64,000 nt of DNA from Streptomyces sp. 1-11 (GTDB lineage: Bacteria > Actinomycetota > Actinomycetes > Streptomycetales > Streptomycetaceae): NCBI RefSeq assembly GCF_007176755.1, contig NZ_BJTV01000006.1, forward strand, positions 310,001 to 374,000, read 5' to 3'. Each line of letters begins with the position of its first letter. Position 1 is the first letter of the stretch. The translations under genes were made by a program, and so were the position numbers. The notes beneath the pieces were generated by a model that saw only the letters and a list, made by a program, of their open reading frames with translations, made no database searches and was not told where the DNA came from. Shown piece by piece: positions 55,432 through 64,000 of this stretch.

Positions 55432-58062
55432 TTACGCCTGCGGGAGCCTGTCGAGCTGGGCCTGGATGCGGGCGATGTCCTCGTCGGCCTTGGCGAGGCG
55501 GGTGCGGATCTTGTCGACCACGTTCTCCGGGGCCTTCGCCAGGAACGCCTCGTTGCCGAGCTTCGCCGTGGCCTGGGCCTTCTCCTTCTCCGCTGCGGCC
55601 AGGTCCTTCGCCAGGCGCTTGCGCTCGGCGGCCACGTCGATGGTGCCGGAGAGGTCGAGGGCGACCTCGGCGCCGGCGACCGGCAGGGTGGCCGTGGCCG
55701 TGAAGGACTCGCCCTCCGGCTGCAGGCGCAGCAACTGTCGGATGGCGGCCTCGTGCGCGGCCAGCGCCGTGCCGTCCAGGGTCAGCCGGGCCGGGACCCG
55801 CTGGCCGGGCTGCAGGCCCTGGTCGGCGCGGAAGCGGCGGACCTCGGTGATGACGGACTGCAGGGTCTCGATCTCCCGCTCGGCCGCCGGGTCGCGGAAG
55901 CCGCTGTCCTTCGGCCAGTCCGCGATGACGACCGACTCGCCACCCGTGAGGGTGGTCCACAGGGTCTCCGTGACGAACGGGACGACCGGGTGCAGCAGCC
56001 TGAGGGTGACGTCGAGGACCTCGCCCAGGACGCGCTTGGAGACCTCGGCCGCCTCGCCGCCCGCCTGGAACGTCGTCTTGGACAGCTCGACGTACCAGTC
56101 GAAGACCTCGTCCCAGGCGAAGTGGAAGAGGGCGTCGGAGAGCTTGGCGAACTGGAAGTCGTCGTAGAACGCGTCGACCTCGGCGACGACCGAGTTGAGC
56201 CGGGACAGGATCCAGCGGTCGGTGGCGGACATGCTCGCCGCGTCCGGCAGCGGGCCGTCCACGGTCGCGCCGTTCATCAGCGCGAAGCGGGTGGCGTTCC
56301 AGATCTTGTTGGCGAAGTTGCGGGAGCCCTGGACCCAGTCCTCGCCGATGGGCACGTCGACGCCGGGGTTGGCGCCGCGGGCGAGGGTGAACCGGAGGGC
56401 GTCGGAGCCGTACTTGTCCATCCAGTCCAGCGGGTTGACCGCGTTGCCGAAGGACTTCGACATCTTCTTGCCGAACTGGTCGCGGACCATGCCGTGCAGG
56501 GCGATGGTGTGGAACGGCGGGGTGCCATCCATCGCGTAGAGGCCGAACATCATCATCCGGGCGACCCAGAAGAAGAGGATGTCGTAGCCGGTGACCAGGA
56601 CGGAGTTCGGGTAGAACTTCGCGAGGCTCTCGGTCTGTTCGGGCCAGCCGAGGGTGGAGAACGGCCACAGGCCGGAGGAGAACCAGGTGTCGAGGACGTC
56701 GGTGTCCTGCTTCCAGCCCTCCGCCTCGGTGCCGGGCGGACGCTCGTCGGGGCCGACGCAGACGACCTCGCCGTTCGGGCCGTACCAGACCGGGATGCGG
56801 TGGCCCCACCACAGCTGCCGCGAGATGCACCAGTCGTGGAGGTTGTCGACCCAGTCGAAGTACCGCTTCTCCATCTCCTGCGGGTGGATCTTGACCTTGC
56901 CGTCGCGGACGGCGTCGCCGGCCGCCTTGGCGAGCGGGCCGACCTTGACCCACCACTGCATGGACAGGCGCGGCTCGATGGTGGTCTTGCAGCGCGAGCA
57001 GTGGCCGACGGAGTGGACGTAGGGACGCTTCTCGGCGACGATCCGGCCCTCGGCGCGCAGGGCGGCGACGATGGCGGAGCGGGCCTCGAGGCGGTCCAGG
57101 CCCTGGAAGGGGCCGTGCGCGGTGATGACGGCGTGCTCGTCCATCACGGTGAGGGACGGCAGGTCGTGCCGCTGGCCGATCTCGAAGTCGTTCGGGTCGT
57201 GGGCCGGGGTGACCTTGACGGCGCCGGTGCCGAACTCGGGGTCGACGTGCTCGTCCGCGACGACCGGGATGGAGCGGTCGGTCAGCGGGAGCCTGATGAG
57301 CTTGCCGACGAGGTGCCGGTAGCGCTCGTCGTCGGGGTGGACGGCGACCGCGGTGTCGCCGAGCATGGTCTCGGCACGGGTGGTGGCGACGACGATGGTG
57401 TCGTCCCCCTCCCCGTACTTCATGGAGACCAGCTCGCCGTCGTCGTCCTGGTACTCGACCTCGATGTCGGAGATGGCCGTCAGGCACCGCGGGCACCAGT
57501 TGATGATGCGCTCGGCGCGGTAGATCAGCTCGTCGTCGTAGAGCCGCTTGAAGATGGTCTGGACGGCCTGGGACAGGCCCTCGTCCATGGTGAAGCGCTC
57601 ACGCGACCAGGCGACGCCGTCACCGAGGCGGCGCATCTGGCCGGAGATCTGGCCGCCGGACTCGCCCTTCCACTGCCAGACGCGCTCGACGAACGCCTCG
57701 CGGCCGAGGTCGTGGCGGGACTTGCCCTCCTTGCCGAGCTCGCGCTCGACGACGTTCTGGGTGGCGATGCCGGCGTGGTCCATGCCCGGCTGCCACAGCG
57801 TCTCGAAGCCCTGCATGCGCTTGCGGCGGGTCAGGGCGTCGATGAGCGTGTGCTCGAAGGCGTGGCCCAGGTGGAGGCTGCCGGTGACGTTCGGCGGCGG
57901 GATGACGACGGTGTACGGCGGCTTGTCGCTCTTCGCGTCCGCCTCGAAGTAACCCCGCTCCACCCAGCGCTCGTACAGCGGCCCCTCTACATCGGCCGGC
58001 GCGTACTGGGTCGGCAGTTCGTTGTCGGGCGCGGGTGGCTGCTGCTGAGCGTTCTCGGTCAC
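55432..58062 (-). CDS. valS: Valyl-tRNA synthetase
   Basis: 876 residues. HIGH as [20 protein letters not shown] as KMSKSFGN, editing domain between, and a C-terminal coiled coil with Glu/Arg/Lys heptads. GTG start at 58062; further upstream the frame does not match the family. Confidence 0.97.
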   Translation of the reverse strand: MTENAQQQPPAPDNELPTQYAPADVEGPLYERWVERGYFEADAKSDKPPYTVVIPPPNVTGSLHLGHAFEHTLIDALTRRKRMQGFETLWQPGMDHAGIATQNVVERELGKEGKSRHDLGREAFVERVWQWKGESGGQISGQMRRLGDGVAWSRERFTMDEGLSQAVQTIFKRLYDDELIYRAERIINWCPRCLTAISDIEVEYQDDDGELVSMKYGEGDDTIVVATTRAETMLGDTAVAVHPDDERYRHLVGKLIRLPLTDRSIPVVADEHVDPEFGTGAVKVTPAHDPNDFEIGQRHDLPSLTVMDEHAVITAHGPFQGLDRLEARSAIVAALRAEGRIVAEKRPYVHSVGHCSRCKTTIEPRLSMQWWVKVGPLAKAAGDAVRDGKVKIHPQEMEKRYFDWVDNLHDWCISRQLWWGHRIPVWYGPNGEVVCVGPDERPPGTEAEGWKQDTDVLDTWFSSGLWPFSTLGWPEQTESLAKFYPNSVLVTGYDILFFWVARMMMFGLYAMDGTPPFHTIALHGMVRDQFGKKMSKSFGNAVNPLDWMDKYGSDALRFTLARGANPGVDVPIGEDWVQGSRNFANKIWNATRFALMNGATVDGPLPDAASMSATDRWILSRLNSVVAEVDAFYDDFQFAKLSDALFHFAWDEVFDWYVELSKTTFQAGGEAAEVSKRVLGEVLDVTLRLLHPVVPFVTETLWTTLTGGESVVIADWPKDSGFRDPAAEREIETLQSVITEVRRFRADQGLQPGQRVPARLTLDGTALAAHEAAIRQLLRLQPEGESFTATATLPVAGAEVALDLSGTIDVAAERKRLAKDLAAAEKEKAQATAKLGNEAFLAKAPENVVDKIRTRLAKADEDIARIQAQLDRLPQA

Positions 58063-58199
58063 GGGGGTCAGTTTAGAGGTGTCACGGGGTGGTCCCGAAA
58101 CGCGTTTGTTCTGTAACGGTGCGGCCCCCGGTGCCGTGCGCCCCTTGCTCCTGGGACAGGATGTCAGGAACACATAAGCATCTGAGGGGGAACCCAGGA

Positions 58200-59159
58200 A
58201 TGAGCAACAACCAGCCGGGCCCGTACGGCCAGCAGCCGCCCTACGGCCAGCCGGGGCAGCCTGGTCCCTACGGCCAGCCGGGCCCCTACGGCCAGCAGCC
58301 GCAGGCACCGCAGCCCGGCTACGGCTACCCTCAGCAGACTCCCCCGGCCCCGCCGCAGCCCGGTTACGGCTACCCGCAGCAGGGCGGCGTGCCCCAGCAG
58401 CAGGGCCCTTACGGCCAGCAGCCCGGCGCCTACGGCCAGCAGCCCTACGGCGCCCCGCAGCCGCCGGCCCCGGGCGGGGGCAAGAAGAAGACGGGCCTGA
58501 TCATCGGCGCGGTGGCGGTCGTCGCGGCGATCGCGGTGGGCGCGTACTTCGCGCTGGGCGGCAGCAGCGGCTCGGACGTCGCGGACGACGGCCCCCACAA
58601 GCTGACGACGCCGGCGACGGTGCTCGGCGAGTACAAGAAGTCCGCCGCCCAGGACAGCGGCGGCTTCGACGAGAACGATGTGAAGGACGCCGAGAAGCAC
58701 GGCGTGAAGAACGCCCAGGACGTGCACGCCGGCTACCAGTCCGGTGACAAGAGCAACCCGCTCGCCGGCAAGGTCATCAACTTCATGGGCGTGTACGGCG
58801 ACATCGAGGACCCCGAGGCCGTCGTCGACGGCATGTTCGCCGAGATGAAGAAGAGCGCCGCGAAGGACGGGAAAGAGGGCCAGGTCATCGGCAGCCCGCA
58901 GTCCTTCTCGCCCAGCGGGCTCGACGGCGCGGTCCTCAAGTGCCAGGAGATCAAGTACAAGAACGACTCGTCCACCGGATCCTCGTCCGGCGGACCCGGC
59001 GCGATCAGCATGCCGGTCTGCATCTGGGGCGACCACAGCACGATGGGCGCGATCATCAGCCTCCAGATGGCGGACGCGATGGCGGGCAAGAGCGCCGATC
59101 TCGCCGGTGCGGCCGAGCTGACGGCCAAGTTCCGCAAGGAGGTCCGCGTCAAGGCGTGA
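58200..59159 (+). CDS. Pro/Gly/Gln/Tyr-rich protein with one membrane span
   Basis: 319 residues. The first ~85 are a PYGQQP / [11 protein letters not shown] repeat, followed by a basic stop and one hydrophobic helix ([21 protein letters not shown]) and a ~200-residue exterior domain of unknown fold. Typical of actinobacterial envelope proteins with a cytoplasmic disordered head. AGGA two bases before ATG and GGGGG further up. Function unknown. Confidence 0.75.
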   Translation: MSNNQPGPYGQQPPYGQPGQPGPYGQPGPYGQQPQAPQPGYGYPQQTPPAPPQPGYGYPQQGGVPQQQGPYGQQPGAYGQQPYGAPQPPAPGGGKKKTGLIIGAVAVVAAIAVGAYFALGGSSGSDVADDGPHKLTTPATVLGEYKKSAAQDSGGFDENDVKDAEKHGVKNAQDVHAGYQSGDKSNPLAGKVINFMGVYGDIEDPEAVVDGMFAEMKKSAAKDGKEGQVIGSPQSFSPSGLDGAVLKCQEIKYKNDSSTGSSSGGPGAISMPVCIWGDHSTMGAIISLQMADAMAGKSADLAGAAELTAKFRKEVRVKA

Positions 59160-59173
59160 CGGCGCTGGACGTG

Positions 59174-59209
59174 CGAGAAGGGCCCGGCCGGGTGGCCGGG
59201 CCCTTCTCG
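59174..59209. terminator. Bidirectional terminator
   Basis: Perfect 16-bp stem, 59174-59189 with 59194-59209, loop GGGT, between the convergent 58200 gene and clpX. Confidence 0.8.
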
Positions 59210-59226
59210 TGTGTCCGGTGCGGCGC

Positions 59227-60513
<1,287 letters not shown>

Positions 60514-60616
60514 GGTGTGCTTCCCCTTCGCCTGGGAGACGACTGGACACTCGGGTCCAGCGGCTCCTGGTGCTGCCTTATGTCCGACGGTACCTTGCCG
60601 GGCCCCGTGTTCGGGT

Positions 60617-60660
60617 CCCCCTTGGCAGGGTTCACTTTGACGCGAACCCTGCCAAGGGGG
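60617..60660 (-). terminator. Hairpin between clpP and clpX
   Basis: Perfect 17-bp stem, 60617-60633 with 60644-60660, loop of ten, in the 169-base gap. No U-tract, so it may set the level of clpX relative to clpP or act as a processing site. Confidence 0.65.
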
Positions 60661-60682
60661 CCTGAGACTACGCCGCCTCGGG

Positions 60683-61348
60683 TCAGCGGACCGCCGCGTT
60701 GTTCATCTTGCGGGTGGAGATGATCTGGTCGACGATGCCGTACTCGAGCGCTTCCTCGGCCGTGAGGATCTTGTCGCGCTCGATGTCCTCGCGGACCTGC
60801 TCGAGGTCCCGGTTCGAGTGCTTGGCCAGCATGTTCTCGAGCTGCTCACGCATCCGGGTGAACTCGTTGGCGATGATCTCCAGGTCGGAGAGCTGGCCGC
60901 GGCCGGTGGAGCCGGCCGGCTGGTGGATCAGCACGCGCGAGTTCGGCAGCGCCATGCGCTTGCCCGGGGTGCCGGCGGCGAGCAGGATGGCCGCGGCGGA
61001 GGCCGCCTGGCCCATGCACACCGTCTGGATGTCCGGCTTCACGAACTGCATGGTGTCGTAGATGGCCGTGAGGGCCGTCATGTCGCCACCGGGGCTGTTG
61101 ATGTAGATCGAGATGTCCCGGTCGGGGTCCATCGACTCCAGGCACAGCAGCTGCGCCATGACGTCGTTGGCGGAGGCGTCGTCGATCTGGACGCCCAGGA
61201 AGATCACGCGCTCCTCGAAGAGCTTCGCGTACGGGTCGTACTCGCGGATGCCCTGGGAGGTGCGCTCGACGAAGCGCGGGATGACGTAGCGGCTGTCGGG
61301 CCGGGGCCCTTCGTACATACCGCTGGCGGCGCCGGGGAAGTTGCTCAT
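60683..61348 (-). CDS. clpP: Clp protease catalytic subunit (second clpP)
   Basis: 221 residues with the triad Ser in GQAASAAA, His in LIHQP and an Asp after EDIERDK. Likely the partner of the first ClpP in a mixed tetradecamer. I use ATG 61348, matching the family; a GTG twelve bases upstream is possible. Confidence 0.95.
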   Translation of the reverse strand: MSNFPGAASGMYEGPRPDSRYVIPRFVERTSQGIREYDPYAKLFEERVIFLGVQIDDASANDVMAQLLCLESMDPDRDISIYINSPGGDMTALTAIYDTMQFVKPDIQTVCMGQAASAAAILLAAGTPGKRMALPNSRVLIHQPAGSTGRGQLSDLEIIANEFTRMREQLENMLAKHSNRDLEQVREDIERDKILTAEEALEYGIVDQIISTRKMNNAAVR

Positions 61349-61415
61349 GAGGGTGTTCACCGTCCTGGTGGCGTTCGGGGGGCTGGTGTCTCGGCGGTTG
61401 GCGTGGCCGGGCCGG

Positions 61416-62033
61416 TCAGGCACCGGTGCCGCCGCCTCCCGGAACACCCGAGGCGTTCCTGATGATCTCGTCGATGAGGCCGTACTCCTTGGCCTCCTCC
61501 GGGGTGAACCAGCGGTCGCGGTCCGCGTCGCGCAGGATCGTCTCGACCGACTGGCCGGAGTGGAACGCGGTCAGCTCGGTCATGGTCTTCTTGGTGCGCA
61601 GCAGGTACTGGGCCTGGATCTTGATGTCCGAGACCGTACCGCCCAGGCCCGCGGAGCCCTGGTGCATCATGATGTCCGTGTGCGGCAGCGCGAACCGCTT
61701 GCCGGCGGTGCCGCCGGTGAGCAGGAACTGGCCCATCGAGGCCGCCATGCCCATGCCGATCGTGACCACGTCGTTCGGGATGAACTGCATGGTGTCGTAG
61801 ATCGCCATGCCGGCCGTCACCGAGCCGCCGGGGCTGTTGATGTAGAGGTAGATGTCCTTGTCGGGGTCCGCGGCGAGGAGCAGCAGCTGTGCGGTGATCT
61901 TGTTGGCGATGTCGTCGTCGACCTGCTGACCGAGGAAGATGATCCGCTCGTTGAGCAGCCGGTTGTAGACCTGGTCGCCGAGGCCACCACCGATGGAAGG
62001 CTCGCCGGCGGCGGAGGGCATCAGATTCGTCAC
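61416..62033 (-). CDS. clpP: Clp protease catalytic subunit (first clpP)
   Basis: 205 residues. Ser in [13 protein letters not shown], His in MMHQG, Asp in RDADRDRW. Pairs with the next gene and ClpX. GTG at 62033 with AGGTGG upstream. Expression probably controlled by ClgR through the site at 62181-62194. Confidence 0.96.
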   Translation of the reverse strand: MTNLMPSAAGEPSIGGGLGDQVYNRLLNERIIFLGQQVDDDIANKITAQLLLLAADPDKDIYLYINSPGGSVTAGMAIYDTMQFIPNDVVTIGMGMAASMGQFLLTGGTAGKRFALPHTDIMMHQGSAGLGGTVSDIKIQAQYLLRTKKTMTELTAFHSGQSVETILRDADRDRWFTPEEAKEYGLIDEIIRNASGVPGGGGTGA

Positions 62034-62180
62034 GTATCCACCTGCTCGTCTTACGACGGCGCCGGGCCGTCTCACGTCGTCCTGCCGGAGGCTTGGCTGG
62101 GGGTCTCAGGAGACTCCCCTGCCCCCGTATTCATGGACCCTAACGCTCAGGTCCCCTCGGGGAATCCCGGAGATGACGGT

Positions 62181-62194
62181 GTTCGCCGGGGGCG
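62181..62194 (+). promoter_or_regulatory. ClgR-type operator upstream of the clpP genes
   Basis: GTTCGC followed by five bases and GCG matches the consensus given for the Streptomyces Clp regulator ClgR. It lies 148 bases upstream of the first clpP start. Confidence 0.75.
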
Positions 62195-62239
62195 TAGCGG
62201 CCGCGCGGCGGGGCCGGGCGCGGATCCGGGGGCGAAACG

Positions 62240-62279
62240 GGGCGGGCCCCCGGGAAGCACACTCCCCGGGGGCCCGCCC
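62240..62279 (-). terminator. Terminator of tig
   Basis: Perfect 15-bp stem, 62240-62254 with 62265-62279, loop of ten, 30 bases past the tig stop. Confidence 0.7.
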
Positions 62280-62308
62280 TACGCGCTCTGAAGGCGCCGT
62301 GGGGCCGC

Positions 62309-63679
62309 TCAGCCCTCGGCGTTCTCCTCGGAGGTCTCCGACGCCTCGACGGCCTCGGTCTCCTCCTCCTCGTCGTCCAGGTCGACGACCTCGCCGTTGG
62401 TGTCCTTCACCGTGGCGGCCTCGACCACGACGGCCAGGGCCTTGCCGCGGGCGACCTCGCCGACCAGGAGCGGAACCTGGCCGCCCTCGACGACGGCCTG
62501 GGCGAACTGGTCGGGGGACATGCCGGAGGAGGCCGCACGCCGCATGAGGTGCTCGGTGAGCTCCTCCTGGTTGACGTTGAGGTTCTCCTTCTTCACCAGC
62601 TCGTCGAGGACGAACTGGGTCTTGATGCCCTTGACCGCGGCGTCGCGGGTCTCGGTCTCGAACTCCTCGGCGGTCTTGCCCTGGATCTCCAGGTACTTGT
62701 CGAGGGTGAGGCCCATCTGGCCGAGCTGGTGGTGCTCCAGGTTGTGCTTGCGGGTGTTGATCTCGTCCTCGAGCAGCTTCTCGGGGACCGGGACCTCGAC
62801 CAGCTCGAGGAGCTTCTCCAGGACGCGCTCCTGGGCCTGGGTGGCCTGGTCGTACTGCTTCATGTCGCCCAGGCGCTTGCGGCTGTCCGCCTTCAGCTCG
62901 TCCAGGGTGTCGAACTCGGAGGCGAGCTGCGCGAACTCGTCGTCCAGCTCGGGCAGTTCGCGGGCGGCGACCTGGGTGACCTTGACGGTGACCTCGGCCT
63001 CCTTGCCCGCGGCCGAGCCGCCCTTCAGCTCGGAGGTGAAGGTGGCCTCGCCACCGGCCTCCAGGCCCTTCACGGCGTCGTCGATGCCGTCCAGCAGCTC
63101 GCCGGAGCCGATCGTGTAGGAGACGCCGTTGGCGATGCCGTCCTCGAGGACCTCGCCGTCGACCTTGGCCTCCAGGTCGATCGTGACGACGTCGCCGTCC
63201 TCGGCGGCGCGCTCCACCGGGGAGGTGGAGGCGAAGCGCTCACGGAGCTGCTCGACCGACTTCTCGACGTCCTCTTCGGTGACCTCGACGGCGTCGACCT
63301 CGACCTCGATGCCGGAGTAGTCCGGGATCTCCAGGGCCGGGCGGACGTCGACCTCGGCGGTGAAGTTCAGCGTCTCGCCGTCCTTCAGGTCGGTGATGTC
63401 GACCTCGGGCTGGCCCAGCGGGCTGAGCTCGGCCTCGTTGACCGCCTCGGTGTAGAACTTCGGAAGCGCGTCGTTGACGGCCTCCTCCAGCACCGCACCG
63501 CGGCCGAACCGCTGGTCGATGACGCGGGCCGGGATCTTGCCCTTGCGGAAGCCCTTCACCGTGACCTGCTGGTTGATCTTCTTGTACGCCGCGTCGAGGC
63601 TGTCCTTGAGCTCCTCGAAGGGCACCTCGACAGTGAGCCGAACCCGGGTCGGGTTCAGGGTCTCCACGGCGCTCTTCAC
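62309..63679 (-). CDS. tig: Trigger factor chaperone / peptidyl-prolyl isomerase
   Basis: 456 residues. Ribosome-binding N-domain with the [16 protein letters not shown] loop, FKBP-like domain near residues 150-245, helical C-domain and an acidic tail ([12 protein letters not shown] type). Co-translational folding at the exit tunnel. GTG 63679 with AAGGAGA eight bases upstream; the longer frame does not match the family. The customary upstream neighbour of clpP. Confidence 0.96.
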   Translation of the reverse strand: MKSAVETLNPTRVRLTVEVPFEELKDSLDAAYKKINQQVTVKGFRKGKIPARVIDQRFGRGAVLEEAVNDALPKFYTEAVNEAELSPLGQPEVDITDLKDGETLNFTAEVDVRPALEIPDYSGIEVEVDAVEVTEEDVEKSVEQLRERFASTSPVERAAEDGDVVTIDLEAKVDGEVLEDGIANGVSYTIGSGELLDGIDDAVKGLEAGGEATFTSELKGGSAAGKEAEVTVKVTQVAARELPELDDEFAQLASEFDTLDELKADSRKRLGDMKQYDQATQAQERVLEKLLELVEVPVPEKLLEDEINTRKHNLEHHQLGQMGLTLDKYLEIQGKTAEEFETETRDAAVKGIKTQFVLDELVKKENLNVNQEELTEHLMRRAASSGMSPDQFAQAVVEGGQVPLLVGEVARGKALAVVVEAATVKDTNGEVVDLDDEEEETEAVEASETSEENAEG

Positions 63680-63858
63680 GGTTCGGTCTCCTTGTGGCTG
63701 ACTTCTTGGTTTCTGCCGGAGCCAGACTGGTCCGGCGGATTTCGCCGCCCGGAGGAGTTCGTAGGCCGACTGGGCCGGGACACACGGGCGCGCAGCTTGC
63801 ATAGTAACCGCAGCCGGTCAGCGCCCCAAAAGGCGATCATCAGGATGCCGTGAGCCGG

Positions 63859-63935
63859 TGGTCGGGGTGGCGGGATTTGAACCCACGGCCTTCCGCTCCC
63901 AAAGCGGACGCGCTACCAAGCTGCGCCACACCCCG
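63859..63935 (-). tRNA. tRNA-Pro (UGG)
   Basis: On the minus strand an acceptor stem CGGGGTG pairs with CACCCCG, the anticodon loop is TTTGGGA between TCCGC and GCGGA, giving anticodon TGG, and the T-arm has GTTCAAATC. CCA is encoded. Good cloverleaf by eye. Confidence 0.95.
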
Positions 63936-64000
63936 TCTGGTGCGACACGTAGGGTACATGTCCCGGCCGATTCCGCAGGCCGGTTTCACCGCCGCGGCGC

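Noticed and set aside
60517..60682. Second ClgR site between clpP and clpX
   Set aside because: The sequence there has GTTCGG and lacks the downstream GCG at the right spacing.

Overview
This window is very GC-rich (roughly 70 percent), has GTG/TTG starts and strong GC3 bias, and carries the order obgE-rpmA-rplU ... rne ... rodA-mrdA-mreD-mreC-mreB-ndk-folC-valS-clpX-clpP-clpP-tig. That order is the familiar core of a Streptomyces chromosome, so this is almost certainly a Streptomyces or close relative. Nearly all core genes lie on the minus strand.

Layout. (1) 1-5.8 kb: end of a wall-glycopolymer locus, with a polysaccharide pyruvyl transferase-like fragment, a family 2 glycosyltransferase, a TagF-like polyol-phosphate polymerase and a fused IspD-type cytidylyltransferase/short-chain dehydrogenase that looks like a one-protein CDP-ribitol synthase. 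(2) 5.8-8.5 kb: a Tat-exported PhoD-type phosphatase and repeat-rich spacers. (3) 8.5-10.6 kb: obgE, rpmA, rplU. (4) 10.8-19.5 kb: a tightly coupled seven-gene operon for a diacetamido-uronic acid sugar nucleotide (WbpE-, WbpB-, WbpA- and WbpD-like enzymes) with a GT4-like and a TarS-like transferase and a membrane protein, sitting between rplU and rne. (5) 19.9-26.3 kb: a giant RNase E/G with long Arg/Ala/Pro repeats, the radical-SAM-associated DUF2344 protein, and a membrane-repeat protein.

(6) 26.4-42.6 kb is the accessory block. It holds a DUF805 protein, a secreted beta-helix protein, an APC-type permease fused in one reading frame to a SpoIIE/PP2C phosphatase and a GHKL ATPase domain, an array of nine small secreted proteins in several paralogous subfamilies, a PapA-like acyltransferase next to a GAP/Sap-family lipid exporter, a complete ferredoxin / ferredoxin reductase / P450 operon, and a DUF5996 protein. 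The block separates DUF2344 from its usual functional partner, the TIGR03960 radical SAM protein.

(7) 42.7-64 kb: the TIGR03960 radical SAM protein, a CYTH-CHAD polyphosphate-binding protein, the rod/spore-wall cluster (rodA, mrdA, mreDCB), ndk, DUF4233, folC, valS, a Pro/Gln-rich membrane protein on the other strand, then clpX, two clpP genes with a ClgR-type operator upstream, tig, and a tRNA-Pro.

Themes: much of the non-core content concerns the cell surface (teichoic-acid-like polymer, uronic-acid sugars, secreted small proteins, a possible lipid conjugate and its exporter). The least expected item is the permease-phosphatase-kinase fusion, a candidate transporter-sensor feeding a partner-switching pathway. 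All functions are inferred from sequence alone.
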